Part shown: one piece after another, positions 46,417-55,755 of the stretch | Position numbering within the stretch: position 1 is the first letter of the stretch | Layout of the letters: every line of letters begins with the position of its first letter | NCBI GenBank assembly: GCA_964389475.1 | Contig: CAYMFD010000001.1 | Coordinates: 1-64,000, forward strand | Reading direction: 5' to 3' | Origin: CAYMFD01 sp964389475 | Lineage (GTDB): Bacteria > Bacteroidota > Bacteroidia > Chitinophagales > Saprospiraceae | DNA: 64,000 bases | Translations under genes and position numbers: made by a program | Notes under the pieces: generated by a model | The model's database searches: none | Told to the model about the DNA's origin: nothing | Seen by the model: only the letters and a program-made list of their open reading frames with translations

Positions 46417-46794
46417 CTAGCCACCACACTCTACTTTCATCTTGGCGAGCTGACTCTGCCATAGTTGTTTCTGATCATCGACCTCGTCATCGTCACAGAA
46501 GTCAGTAATCTCTAGTACAGTCTCATTTGTTATCGTCGACTTGTACATCCTGAACTCTAGGTATTCGTCCTCTTCGGCATCCTCCCACTTAAATCGTATT
46601 CGCTCCTCTTCGATATCATCGACCATCTCCGCATTTTCTTCTGCGCCAGACCATGTAAAGGTGTAGACGTCCTCATTGATGTCTACCTCGTCACAGAACC
46701 ACCTGACCAGACAGCTAGGGGTAGTGATGAATGTATATAGGATAGCAGGGGAGGCTCTGAAGATAAACTCCATGTCAAATTTTACTCGCTCCAT
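46417..46794 (-). CDS. Small START-like domain protein
   Basis: 125 residues, acidic. FIFRASPAILYTFITTPSCLVRWFCDEVDIN is the opening strand-helix of the Bet v1/AHSA1-like (START-like) fold found as a short conserved protein in Bacteroidota. Ligand and partner are unknown; the many Asp/Glu residues suggest a cytoplasmic protein. Monocistronic, divergent from the TerB-like gene. Confidence 0.7.
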   Translation of the reverse strand: MERVKFDMEFIFRASPAILYTFITTPSCLVRWFCDEVDINEDVYTFTWSGAEENAEMVDDIEEERIRFKWEDAEEDEYLEFRMYKSTITNETVLEITDFCDDDEVDDQKQLWQSQLAKMKVECGG

Positions 46795-46917
46795 CTCGGT
46801 ACTTCGGTATATGTTACTTTATGTATTTGCCCGCAATAAAGTATTTTTTTGCCATTAACAAAAGCTTCGACGTAAATTTCAATTTCACTATCTTGCCTAA
46901 AGTAACGAAACCACCAT

Positions 46918-47244
46918 ATGAATACGCAAGAATATACCTACGAGGAATTCGTGTCATTCTTACTGATATATGCGGCACATGCTGATGTCGAGTATACTGA
47001 GCGAGAGCAAGCATTTATAAAAGCTAAGGTCAGTGAGGCCTCTTACGAAAAAGTCTATAGCGACTTCAATAGTATGACGGATATTAAGGTGCTGCAACTC
47101 ATAGAGTCGTACAAGGATCAGTACTATTCTACGCCGGAGCAAAAAACTAAATTAATGGGTCACGTACAGGCACTTTTTGATGCAGATGGCAACTATAGCT
47201 CTATGGAAAAGACACTAAAGCTCTTTTTAGATCACCTCCTCTAG
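46918..47244 (+). CDS. Small TerB-like helical protein
   Basis: 108 residues, all helical, acidic, no signal. HADVEYTEREQAFIKAKV and LFDADGNYSSMEKTLKLFL show two acidic helical repeats with the look of the TerB-like fold. Not recognised beyond that. A TATCTTG sequence (46889-46895) 22 nt before the ATG could be its -7 box. Its stop shares a CTAG with the stop of the convergent pgmB gene. Confidence 0.6.
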   Translation: MNTQEYTYEEFVSFLLIYAAHADVEYTEREQAFIKAKVSEASYEKVYSDFNSMTDIKVLQLIESYKDQYYSTPEQKTKLMGHVQALFDADGNYSSMEKTLKLFLDHLL

Positions 47245-47915
47245 CTAGCGGTATATGGTTGGCAAAGACCGGCGTAGGTCATGCCAGAAAGGTCGGTTGT
47301 CACTCGATCTGCTATCTGTAAGCCTTCTTCACTACCCACACCTAGGGTCTTGAAGCCACCGGATAAAGCTGCTTGTAGGCCCTTGATACTGTCCTCGAGG
47401 ACTATGCAGTTTTGAGGGGCCTCACCGATCGCTTCTGCTCCCATGTTAAACACCTGAGGATCGGGCTTTGACTTGGTAGTCTTGGTGCCATCGATGATAG
47501 CGTCAAATCGATCTATGAGGTGTAGGCCGGTTAGGATGGTGACACTATTTCTGCTGGCACTACCCAAGGCGATTTTGATATTATTGGCGACTAGATCGTC
47601 TAGCAAGTCGACCACACCCGGTAGTAGGTCGCTGTCACTTAGGTTAGAGATCAGATCTAGGTACCATTCGTTTTTGAGTACTGCGAGCTCTTGTCGCTCT
47701 TCTGGTGTCTTATCGACATTGCCGAGCCTAAGTATCAGGTCTAGAGACTCCATCCTACTCACACCCTTGAGTAGGTCGTTCTGTGATTCGCTGATGGAGA
47801 AGCCCATCGTCTGGGCTAGGCGATTCCAGGCCTGGTAGTGGTACTTGGCAGTATCGACGATGACGCCGTCTAGGTCAAATATTACTGCGGTAATCTTATC
47901 TATAGCGTGAGACAT
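47241..47915 (-). CDS. pgmB: Beta-phosphoglucomutase, HAD superfamily
   Basis: 224 residues. The nucleophile motif FDLDGVIVDTA (Asp then Asp two later), the cap motif LKGVSRMESLD, the Thr/Ser motif IALGSASRNS, the Lys and acidic motif TKSKPDPQVF, and VLEDSIKGLQAA are those of PgmB. It interconverts beta-glucose 1-phosphate and glucose 6-phosphate, usually after maltose or trehalose phosphorylase; neither is nearby. Cytoplasmic. A TATCTTCG box is about 26 nt upstream. Confidence 0.88.
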   Translation of the reverse strand: MSHAIDKITAVIFDLDGVIVDTAKYHYQAWNRLAQTMGFSISESQNDLLKGVSRMESLDLILRLGNVDKTPEERQELAVLKNEWYLDLISNLSDSDLLPGVVDLLDDLVANNIKIALGSASRNSVTILTGLHLIDRFDAIIDGTKTTKSKPDPQVFNMGAEAIGEAPQNCIVLEDSIKGLQAALSGGFKTLGVGSEEGLQIADRVTTDLSGMTYAGLCQPYTAS

Positions 47916-48077
47916 AAGTGCGGTCTATAAGTTGAGCGGGCGAAGATAATCGACCAGATGTTAATAGTCGATACAAGTACGTAGCGTGACTCCTCGCTCT
48001 TTTATAGCGATAACATGTATCTTTCGCCCATCAAGGGTTTTACCGCCTAGATTTACTTACCCAACAAGCTTTGTAAC

Positions 48078-48761
48078 GTGCAGGATGTTAAGGTTCTTAT
48101 TGTCGATGACGAAGACGACATACTAGAGTTTCTTAGGTACAACCTTGAGAAAGAAGGCTACCACGTCAAGACCGCCAAAAATGGTGTCAAGGCCATATCC
48201 AAGGCCAAGAAGTTTATGCCCCACCTCATCATACTCGATGTGATGATGCCAGAGATGGATGGCATAGAAGTGTGCGAACAGCTACGATCCGAGGGGCAGT
48301 TTGAGAATACACTGATTGCATTCCTAACAGCTCGATCAGAGTCATTTACACAGATCAGTGCTCTAGAGACGGGCGGGGATGACTTTATCAACAAGCCTAT
48401 CAAGCCCAGTGTCTTTCGCTCGCGGGTCAAGGCCCTACTGCGTAGACACCCCGCCCTAGGCAAGGAGGGCAAGGTGGATGTGCTGGAGTTTGGTGATCTA
48501 GTGGTCAACCAGGCCGACTACCAAGTGAGCCTCGCTGGCCAGCCCGTCACTCTCGCCAAGAAAGAGTTCGAGCTCTTATCACTCCTCATCTCCAAGCCTG
48601 GCAAGGTATTTAAGCGATCTGAGATCATGTCAAAGGTCTGGGGCAGTAACGTGCTGGTAGGAGACAGGACGATCGACGTACATATCAGAAAACTAAGAGA
48701 GAAACTAGGGTCGCACTATATCAAGACGACCAAAGGGGTAGGCTATAAGTTTAAGTTCTAG
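48078..48761 (+). CDS. Response regulator, OmpR/PhoB family
   Basis: 227 residues from a GTG at 48078. Receiver domain 1-120 with D9-D11 acidic pocket, phosphoacceptor D54 in LIILDVMMPEMDG and Lys in FINKPIKP; a winged-helix DNA-binding domain 135-227 (LTLAKKEFELLSLLISKPGKVF, RTIDVHIRKLREKL). A GC-TTTG (AAGCTTTG) box ends 4 nt before the GTG, so the transcript may be leaderless. Followed 30 bp later by its sensor kinase. PhoB-like; an alkaline phosphatase gene lies 11 kb away but the link is not shown. Confidence 0.92.
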   Translation: MQDVKVLIVDDEDDILEFLRYNLEKEGYHVKTAKNGVKAISKAKKFMPHLIILDVMMPEMDGIEVCEQLRSEGQFENTLIAFLTARSESFTQISALETGGDDFINKPIKPSVFRSRVKALLRRHPALGKEGKVDVLEFGDLVVNQADYQVSLAGQPVTLAKKEFELLSLLISKPGKVFKRSEIMSKVWGSNVLVGDRTIDVHIRKLREKLGSHYIKTTKGVGYKFKF

Positions 48762-48791
48762 TCCCTATTATCTTTCTGCTGTAACGCCGCA

Positions 48792-49847
48792 ATGCTACCT
48801 AATTTTTTAAATAACCTATCTGTCAAGCAGCTGTCCCTGCTGAGTACCTGCCTTGCCGTCGTATTGACGATGGTGCCGCTCTTACTACTGGGCCAGGTGT
48901 CTGTGGGTTGGTCACTGCTACTATCACTAGCTATAGCTATAGCTGCCGTGGGTGTAGCTATTTATATGCTACTACAGAACTTTGTATTTAGAAAACTGAC
49001 CGTCATCTACAAGATCATAAGGAAGAGCAAGATATCTGACTATCAATCAGACCTAGCAGATGACCAAGAAAACTATACCCTCCAGGCCGTCAACCAAGAG
49101 GTCGCGGAGTGGGCCAGAAAGACCAATGAGGAGGTCAAGGCCATGAAGACGCTGGAGACCTATCGCAAAGATTTCGTAGGTAATATTAGCCATGAGCTTA
49201 AGACGCCGATCTTTAATATGCAGGGCTACCTCCACACCTTGCTAGATGGTGCACTAGAGGACGAGAGTATCAACCGTAAGTACATCAAAAAGGCGGCTGG
49301 CAACCTAGACAGACTCCAGGCCATCGTAGAAGACCTAGAAGCCATCGCCAAACTGGAGGCTGATCACTCGCTTGTAGAGTACATGCCCTTTGACCTGCGT
49401 GAGTTGACGGATGAGGTGATCCAGAGCCTAGAGTACATCTGCAAAGAGCATAACTGCAGCATCAGATACCACGCCAGCAATAATCGTAGCTATACGGTCA
49501 ATGCTGACAGAGGTCGCATACAGCAGGTCCTCGTCAACTTGATTACCAATGCCGTAAAATACAGTAAGGCCGATGGTGGTGAGATCGTGATCAGCTTCTA
49601 TGATCTCGATAAACTAGTGCTTACTGAGGTCACTGATAATGGCATAGGCGTAAAGCAGGAGCACCTCAAGCACTTGTTTGATCGATTTTATCGGGTAGAC
49701 AGCAGTCGGTCACGTCAGCTGGGCGGCAGTGGTCTCGGCCTCAGCATCGTCAAGCACATCATAGAGTCGCATCAACAGACGATCAATGTGCGGAGTACGA
49801 CAGATATTGGGTCGACTTTTGGCTTTACCCTCGAAAAAAGCCGTTAG
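48792..49847 (+). CDS. Sensor histidine kinase, PhoR-like
   Basis: 351 residues. Two membrane spans (about 15-35 and 40-63) enclose almost no periplasmic loop, so it senses in or through the membrane or with a partner, as does PhoR. The dimerisation His is H134 in VGNISHELKTPI; the ATP lid has the N box LITNAVKYS, G1 TDNGIGV, F DRFYRVD and G2 GGSGLGLSIV. No PAS domain is visible. Co-transcribed with the regulator. Downstream by ~60 bp is a TonB-type receptor, perhaps a target. Confidence 0.92.
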   Translation: MLPNFLNNLSVKQLSLLSTCLAVVLTMVPLLLLGQVSVGWSLLLSLAIAIAAVGVAIYMLLQNFVFRKLTVIYKIIRKSKISDYQSDLADDQENYTLQAVNQEVAEWARKTNEEVKAMKTLETYRKDFVGNISHELKTPIFNMQGYLHTLLDGALEDESINRKYIKKAAGNLDRLQAIVEDLEAIAKLEADHSLVEYMPFDLRELTDEVIQSLEYICKEHNCSIRYHASNNRSYTVNADRGRIQQVLVNLITNAVKYSKADGGEIVISFYDLDKLVLTEVTDNGIGVKQEHLKHLFDRFYRVDSSRSRQLGGSGLGLSIVKHIIESHQQTINVRSTTDIGSTFGFTLEKSR

Positions 49848-49908
49848 CCATACCTAGCAAGGACCTAATTCGTTACTATTGCCGACTCAGTCGTTATCCA
49901 CATCGTAC

Positions 49909-52437
49909 ATGCGCTTACTCTCACTAGCAGCTTTTCTTTGCTCATTTTGTTATTTGAATGCTCAGGACGTTCTCGTCTTTGGGGTGGTGACGGACCTCAA
50001 TACTGGCAAGCCTATAGATTTCGCCACTGTATACCAGTCTGGCACTAGCAATGCTACAGAGACAGATATCGACGGTAAGTATAGGCTCTACGTGCCTGCT
50101 GACGTCTCTAGTCAGATCGTAGTAGGTCGACTAGGATACCAGGAGACCATGTTTACGGTGCCACGTATGGAGGCCGACAGTAAGCGTAATGTCAACCTCA
50201 AGCTAGCTAGCAAGACATCCGATATCGAGGTAGTCGTGAGGGCCAGTAGGATAGAGGACGTAGGTATGGTGCGAGAGGAGGTGACAGAGCTGAAACTCCT
50301 GCCCTCAGCATCAGGTAATTTCGAGTCTGTATTGCCGAGTATAGCTCTAGGTGTAAGCTCTGGTACAGGTGGGGAGCTCAGTAGCCAGTACAATGTGCGG
50401 GGCGGTAACTACGACGAAAACCTCGTCTACGTCAACGACTTTGAGATATACAGGCCACAGCTCATCCGTGCAGGATACCAGGAGGGACTATCTTTTCCCA
50501 ATATAGACCTCATGCGAGACCTCACTTTTAGCAGTGGAGGTTTTGGCGCTAGGTATGGTGATAAGATGAGCTCTGTGCTGGACATACGCTACAAGAGACC
50601 CGAGGACTGGGCCGGCAGTGTGACCGCCTCATTCTTAGGTGCTAGTGCCCACGTGGAGGGTAGCAAGCGTATCGGGCCCAATGCATACAACAAGCTGCGA
50701 GTACTCCTTGGAGCTAGATATAAAGACACTCGATATATCCTGGGTACTCAAGACCTACAGGGGGAGTACACACCAGCATTCACAGATATACAGACCTATC
50801 TCACGTACGACATCACTCGCGACTTACAGATAGGCCTACTCGCTAACTACAATGATGCCCTATACCGATTTGTCCCTACCGATAGAAATACAACCCTAGG
50901 ACTCTTTACTGAGGCGATACGGCTGTCAGCGCAGTTCGAGGGTGGGCAGCGAGATCGGTTTCAGAATGGTACGACCGGCCTAGCGCTGACTTACATACCA
51001 GAGGACAAGAAGCACCCCGTATACTTCAAGCTGCTAGGTAGTCGCTTTAGTACCAATGAGCGAGAGTCTTTTGATATCATAGGACGATACACTTTGAGTC
51101 AGGTAGAGACGGACCTGGGCAGTGATGACTTTGGTCGGGAGATAGCTACGCTAGGGACGGGTACAGATCACAATTTTGTGAGAAATGAATTCTACGCCGA
51201 GGTGTACAATCTACAGCACAAGGGTGGGATAGAGTTTGTCAAAGAAAATAGTGGCGGTAGCCTCAAGTCCAATTTCGTACAGTGGACGGCTGGAGTCAAG
51301 TCAGAGCTAGTGGATGACCGCCTCAACGAGTGGAACCGTATAGACAGTGCGGGCTACAGCCTCCCATACAGCGATGAGGTCGTATTGCTCAATGAGGTAC
51401 TCAAGACCGAGAATGAGCTGTCTAGCAATCGCTTTAGTGCTAGTGTAGAAAATACGTTTTCACGTCGAGTAGATCAGCAATATGAGCTGCAGGTAGTGGC
51501 GGGAGTGCGGGCTAGCTACTGGACCTTAAATGAGCAGTTCTTGCTCAGCCCACGGGCACAGGTGCTATACAAGCCACTGCAGTGGCGTAATGAAGTAAGC
51601 TTTAAGCTTGCCGGTGGTGTGTATTATCAGCCGGCGTTTTACCGAGAGTTGCGTCGTCCCGATGGCACGGTCAATACCGACCTTAGGGCTCAGCGATCTG
51701 TACACCTCGTGACGGGCTTAAACTATGACTTTATCTGGGAGAAAGTAAGTGCTAAGCCTCTGCGCTTTATCGCTGAGGCTTACTACAAGCGTCTGACCGA
51801 CCTAGTGTCCTACGAGCTAGACAACGTAAGGATCAGGTACAGCGGCGAAAATGATGCAGAGGGCTACGTCTACGGACTAGATATGCGTATCAATGGGGAG
51901 ATCGTCCCTGGCGCTGAGTCGTGGATCAACCTCAGTATACTCCAAGCTAGGGAGCGACTACTAGGTGTACAGCACCAGAGAGGCGTCATCGAAAACAGGG
52001 AAACGGTATTTAAGGACGTAGACTATGTGCCTAGGCCGACGGATCGCTTTATGATGCTCAACATGTACTTCCAGGACTACCTCCCCAGCAACGAACGATT
52101 GACGGCTAATGTCAGCCTGAGTGTGGGATCTGGCTTGCCATTTGGTAGACCGGAGGATAACCTAGTGACTCGTAATGCTTTTCGGTTTAGGCCCTACCAT
52201 CGTCTAGATATAGGATTTGGTTTTCATGTCTGGGATGAGGAGTGGATAGACAGAAAACCCCGCCACCCATTTCGTTTTACCAAGAATACTTGGCTAAGCC
52301 TAGAAGTATTTAACCTTATGGAGGTTGCCAATACAGCGAGTAACACGTGGATCAAGGCAACGACCAATATTGAGTATGCGATCCCGGATAATCTGACCAG
52401 TAGACGTATCAATCTGAGATTGCGTTGCGACTTCTAG
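49909..52437 (+). CDS. TonB-dependent receptor with carboxypeptidase-regulatory-like domain
   Basis: 842 residues from the ATG at 49909, which gives a signal peptide (MRLLSLAAFLCSFCYLNAQ); the frame is open from a TTG at 49879. Regulatory-like domain (FGVVTDLNTGKPIDFATVYQ), then plug (LPSIALGVSSGTGGELSSQYNVRGG, DKMSSVLDIRYK) and a barrel ending with a terminal aromatic (RLRCDF). No STN domain, so no sigma/anti-sigma partner is expected. No SusD-type or DUF4249 lipoprotein follows. The ligand is unknown. Confidence 0.88.
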   Translation: MRLLSLAAFLCSFCYLNAQDVLVFGVVTDLNTGKPIDFATVYQSGTSNATETDIDGKYRLYVPADVSSQIVVGRLGYQETMFTVPRMEADSKRNVNLKLASKTSDIEVVVRASRIEDVGMVREEVTELKLLPSASGNFESVLPSIALGVSSGTGGELSSQYNVRGGNYDENLVYVNDFEIYRPQLIRAGYQEGLSFPNIDLMRDLTFSSGGFGARYGDKMSSVLDIRYKRPEDWAGSVTASFLGASAHVEGSKRIGPNAYNKLRVLLGARYKDTRYILGTQDLQGEYTPAFTDIQTYLTYDITRDLQIGLLANYNDALYRFVPTDRNTTLGLFTEAIRLSAQFEGGQRDRFQNGTTGLALTYIPEDKKHPVYFKLLGSRFSTNERESFDIIGRYTLSQVETDLGSDDFGREIATLGTGTDHNFVRNEFYAEVYNLQHKGGIEFVKENSGGSLKSNFVQWTAGVKSELVDDRLNEWNRIDSAGYSLPYSDEVVLLNEVLKTENELSSNRFSASVENTFSRRVDQQYELQVVAGVRASYWTLNEQFLLSPRAQVLYKPLQWRNEVSFKLAGGVYYQPAFYRELRRPDGTVNTDLRAQRSVHLVTGLNYDFIWEKVSAKPLRFIAEAYYKRLTDLVSYELDNVRIRYSGENDAEGYVYGLDMRINGEIVPGAESWINLSILQARERLLGVQHQRGVIENRETVFKDVDYVPRPTDRFMMLNMYFQDYLPSNERLTANVSLSVGSGLPFGRPEDNLVTRNAFRFRPYHRLDIGFGFHVWDEEWIDRKPRHPFRFTKNTWLSLEVFNLMEVANTASNTWIKATTNIEYAIPDNLTSRRINLRLRCDF

Positions 52438-52489
52438 TTATCGTCGTATATCGTAAGCAGGCTATCATAGCACAGACTTACTTTTTTAG

Positions 52490-52497
52490 CATCTTTG
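52490..52497 (+). promoter_or_regulatory. -7-like box CATCTTTG before purM
   Basis: One mismatch to TAnnTTTG, 35 nt before the ATG; the same CATCTTTG occurs before two other genes in the window. Confidence 0.4.
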
Positions 52498-52532
52498 TCC
52501 CATTAATCTAAAAGACCTTAGCACGACAGTAC

Positions 52533-53711
52533 ATGAGTGATTTGCGATACGATAAGCGAGGTGTAAGTGCCAATAAATCAGAGGTGCACAGCGCTATCGA
52601 GGGCCTCGACAAGGGACTGTACCCTCATGCCTTCTGTAAGATACTGCCAGACGTAGTAGGCGGCGACGAAGACTACTGTAACATCATGCATGCAGATACG
52701 GCGGGTACCAAGACCTCTCTTGCCTATATGTACTGGCGTGAGACAGGTGACCTCCGCGTGTGGGAGGGTATCGTGCAAGACGCCATCGTTATGAATATCG
52801 ACGACATGGCCTGCGTAGGCTGCGTCGATAATATCGTGCTCTCGTCGACGATAGGTAGAAACAAGCACCTGATCGACGCCGATGTGATTAAGACGATTAT
52901 CCAAGGTTGTGCCTCATTCTTGGATGGACTCAGAGACCTCGATATAGATATAACCCTCGCAGGAGGCGAGACTGCAGACGTAGGTGACATCGTCCGTACG
53001 ATCGATGTTGGCTACACAGCGTTTGCTCGTATGCCTAGGGCGGCTGTCGTCGATAGTGATATTAACGCCGGTGACTACATCGTAGGCTTTGCGAGTTACG
53101 GACAGGCCACTTACGAGGACACTTACAATGGAGGTATGGGTAGCAATGGGTTGACTAGTGCTAGGCATGATGTTTTTGATAAGCGATATGCGACCAAGTA
53201 CCCCGATAGTTACGACCACAATACCTCAGACGATGTCATCTACCTGGGTAGCAAGGCGCTGACTGACGTGATCAATATAGACGGCGATATGCACACTGTA
53301 GGCAAGTTGGTACTATCTCCTACACGTACATACATACCTCTGATCAAGCGCATCCTCAACGAGGTGAGGGCTGACGTAGGCGCCATGATACACTGTACTG
53401 GTGGTGCACAGACCAAGGTGCTAAAGTTCTTAAAGCAGCCGGTCAAAATCATCAAGGATAACCTCCTGCCGATACCACCACTGTTTAAGCTGATCAAGCA
53501 TGAATCAGGCTTGACGTATGACGAGATGTTCCAGGTCTTTAATATGGGACACAGGCTAGAAGTCTACACTCGTACAGAGGCTGCAGCTCTAAGAATGATA
53601 GATCTAGCGAGTGAGCTAGGTATAGAGGCACAGATTATAGGCAGGGTAGAGCAGGCTGATACAGCATCGGTAGAGGTACATCACGAAGAAGGGGTAAGTA
53701 CCTACAGATAG
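52533..53711 (+). CDS. purM: Phosphoribosylformylglycinamidine cyclo-ligase (AIR synthetase)
   Basis: ATP-dependent ring closure of FGAM to AIR in purine synthesis; cytoplasmic. 392 residues, the Bacteroidota length (others are ~345). Motifs: HADTAGTKTSLAYMYW, the acidic loop MNIDDMACVG, LAGGETADVGD and GDYIVGFASYGQ, and IHCTGGAQTKVLKFL. The first residues (YDKRGVSANKSEVHSAI) fit this subfamily. It is not next to other pur genes. Confidence 0.92.
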   Translation: MSDLRYDKRGVSANKSEVHSAIEGLDKGLYPHAFCKILPDVVGGDEDYCNIMHADTAGTKTSLAYMYWRETGDLRVWEGIVQDAIVMNIDDMACVGCVDNIVLSSTIGRNKHLIDADVIKTIIQGCASFLDGLRDLDIDITLAGGETADVGDIVRTIDVGYTAFARMPRAAVVDSDINAGDYIVGFASYGQATYEDTYNGGMGSNGLTSARHDVFDKRYATKYPDSYDHNTSDDVIYLGSKALTDVINIDGDMHTVGKLVLSPTRTYIPLIKRILNEVRADVGAMIHCTGGAQTKVLKFLKQPVKIIKDNLLPIPPLFKLIKHESGLTYDEMFQVFNMGHRLEVYTRTEAAALRMIDLASELGIEAQIIGRVEQADTASVEVHHEEGVSTYR

Positions 53712-53999
53712 CCCGCTACAGATGGGTAGATCCACCTAATCACGTCAGTATAGTAGCCTTTAACATATTTTTGAGGTCTTAAATACGTCACTTTGAAACT
53801 ATAAAGAGTGCATATACGTATTAATATTGTTAGACATCGAATCCAACTGCACCATAGTTTAGGCAAGATAACCAGTAAGAAGTACTCTGGTCCTTTTTTT
53901 GCTGTTGAGACCATACGATCGCTTAGTAAGCATCGTGTGAGGAGTAGTACGCATACTTTGTTGTAACACACAATATTTTTTAAAAACAGTAATTACCTC
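53712..53999. other. 288-bp gap upstream of the primary sigma factor
   Basis: No convincing ORF. It contains TATTTTTG at 53766-53773 and TACTTTG at 53954-53960, possible -7-like elements for the sigma gene, and a polyT stretch near 53890. Nothing else was recognised. Confidence 0.4.
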
Positions 54000-54866
54000 A
54001 TGAGGCAGCTGAAGATTACCAATAAGATCACATCACGTGAGAGTGTCGCTCTCGACAAGTATCTCAATGATATAAGTCGTATCGACCTTATCACAGCGGA
54101 TGATGAGGCTTATCTGGCGAAGAAGATACGAGAGGGGGACGAGGAAGCCCTAGAGAAAATGACCAAAGCCAATCTTAGGTTTGTCGTTTCTGTGGCTAAG
54201 CAATACCAAAATCAAGGTTTATCACTCCCAGATTTGATTAACGAGGGAAACGTAGGTCTTATGAAAGCGGCTAAGCGTTTCGATGAGACCAAGGGTTTTA
54301 AGTTTATCTCCTACGCGGTGTGGTGGATCAGACAATCGATCCTGCAGAGTATCGTGGAGAATAGTCGTCTAGTACGCCTACCGATGAATAAGGTGACGTC
54401 GTACAATAAGATCAACGAAGCTTATGTGAGCTTTACACAAGAGTTTGAGCGAGACCCTACCCATGAGGAGCTAGCGGACATGCTAGAGATCAAGGTCAAG
54501 GAAGTAACACGAGTGCTCAGCGGTGGTAGACGCCACATCAGCATGGATGCACCTGTAGGCGAGGACGATGGCTCAGCCACTATGATGGATTTATACGTTG
54601 AGGCAGATGCAGCGATGCCAGACCTCAAGCTTATGGATCAGAGTCTCAAAGAAGAAGTGCAGCACGGATTGTCACGACTATCTAGCCGAGAGGTGGAGGT
54701 ATTATCAGCCTACTACGGCCTTAATGGTCATAGAGGTCTCAACCTAGAGGAGATCGGTAAGTTGTATGGCCTCACACGTGAGAGAGTACGACAGATCAAG
54801 GAGCGAGCTATACGCAGATTGCGTAAGTCCGTCAATCGAGATGACCTCTTGTCTTACCTAGGGTAG
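54000..54866 (+). CDS. rpoD: Primary RNA polymerase sigma factor (SigA/RpoD), short type
   Basis: 288 residues. It has region 1.2 and 2 (DDEAYLAKKIREGDEEALEKM, LRFVVSVAKQYQNQGLSLPDLINEGN, FKFISYAVWWIRQSI), region 3 and region 4 (REVEVLSAYYGLNG, LTRERVRQIKERAIRRLRKS), but no region 1.1. This truncated form is the Bacteroidota primary sigma factor, which recognises the TTTG/TAnnTTTG promoters. So the promoters proposed in this window should be read by this protein. Followed by a stem-loop terminator. Confidence 0.93.
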   Translation: MRQLKITNKITSRESVALDKYLNDISRIDLITADDEAYLAKKIREGDEEALEKMTKANLRFVVSVAKQYQNQGLSLPDLINEGNVGLMKAAKRFDETKGFKFISYAVWWIRQSILQSIVENSRLVRLPMNKVTSYNKINEAYVSFTQEFERDPTHEELADMLEIKVKEVTRVLSGGRRHISMDAPVGEDDGSATMMDLYVEADAAMPDLKLMDQSLKEEVQHGLSRLSSREVEVLSAYYGLNGHRGLNLEEIGKLYGLTRERVRQIKERAIRRLRKSVNRDDLLSYLG

Positions 54867-54899
54867 GTGAGTTATGTCTTAAGTAAACATGATTAATAG

Positions 54900-54933
54900 G
54901 CCCCTTTCAGTATTACTGATTGGGGCTGTTTTT
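54900..54933 (+). terminator. Intrinsic terminator after the sigma factor gene
   Basis: GCCCC and GGGGC pair around a CAGT/ACTG inner stem with two mismatches, followed by a T-rich tail (TGTTTTT). Confidence 0.65.
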
Positions 54934-54982
54934 ATAAACTCTCTCGCTGAGAGGGATTAGTATACCTAGTAAAGTCGACGTT

Positions 54983-55642
54983 ATGCGTATTTTGGTGTTC
55001 GGCCTGTTGGCTATAGGAGCAGTTGGTTTCATAGTCGTACAGCTGTTATCCTTTGGTAAGTTCATGAGGTATCGTAGTCGTGATACAGAGAATGACGAGC
55101 AAGACCTCAACGAGATCCTTGTAGACTTGCGCAAGACGCTGGTACCATTTACCGAGGCAGAGCTAGAGACCCTCTCGCTACGTCAAGGCCTACGGCAGAC
55201 TGTAGCTGGCAGGGAGGATACGACCCTAGGCATCTACGAGTCCATCTACCACGAGCCCCTTGTTGCGTTTGCCTATAGAGACTATGACTTAGGTAGTAAT
55301 GCCTTGCTGGTAGCACAGACGGCTTCACTGACGTGGGTTTATAAGATTGCTAATAAGTACACGACGGTCTCTATCAATGGACGACCAGTGGGTAAGATTA
55401 ATCATGACGGCACCCTTGTCAGCAGCGAGAGTAACCGCAAACTGGCTGAAATCGACCTGATGGGCCGAGAAAACTATCCCGTAGCGGTGGGTGAAAGGCC
55501 CGTAGGTCACATTGTCCACCAGCACGCCGCAAGCTCGGTCAATCCACGTGCCGTGCAGCTATACCATGCCTTGGAGCAGGATGAGCACGAGCTATTCCTG
55601 GCCTTGGCCTTTCTGAGTCTGGTGCAGGGCGAGTTAAGCTAG
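54983..55642 (+). CDS. Unrecognised membrane-anchored protein
   Basis: 219 residues. One hydrophobic helix at about 3-27 (ILVFGLLAIGAVGFIVVQLL) as an N-terminal anchor, then a soluble part with a compact beta region (TVSINGRPVGKINHDGTLVSS and GERPVGHIVHQHAA). No known domain is recognised; the beta repeat SINGRPVGKI / VGERPVGHIV is a possible pseudo-symmetric motif. Probably an accessory of the membrane. It is about 50 bp past the sigma terminator. Confidence 0.5.
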   Translation: MRILVFGLLAIGAVGFIVVQLLSFGKFMRYRSRDTENDEQDLNEILVDLRKTLVPFTEAELETLSLRQGLRQTVAGREDTTLGIYESIYHEPLVAFAYRDYDLGSNALLVAQTASLTWVYKIANKYTTVSINGRPVGKINHDGTLVSSESNRKLAEIDLMGRENYPVAVGERPVGHIVHQHAASSVNPRAVQLYHALEQDEHELFLALAFLSLVQGELS

Positions 55643-55755
55643 GTGGGCAAGATTCAATTCTGCTGAGATGATCTTAGAACCGTACTTTAACACTTTACTA
55701 GTACTGTCACATAGCCTCTAATGCGTCAAAGCAATACCTTCGCACGTGTAGCTAC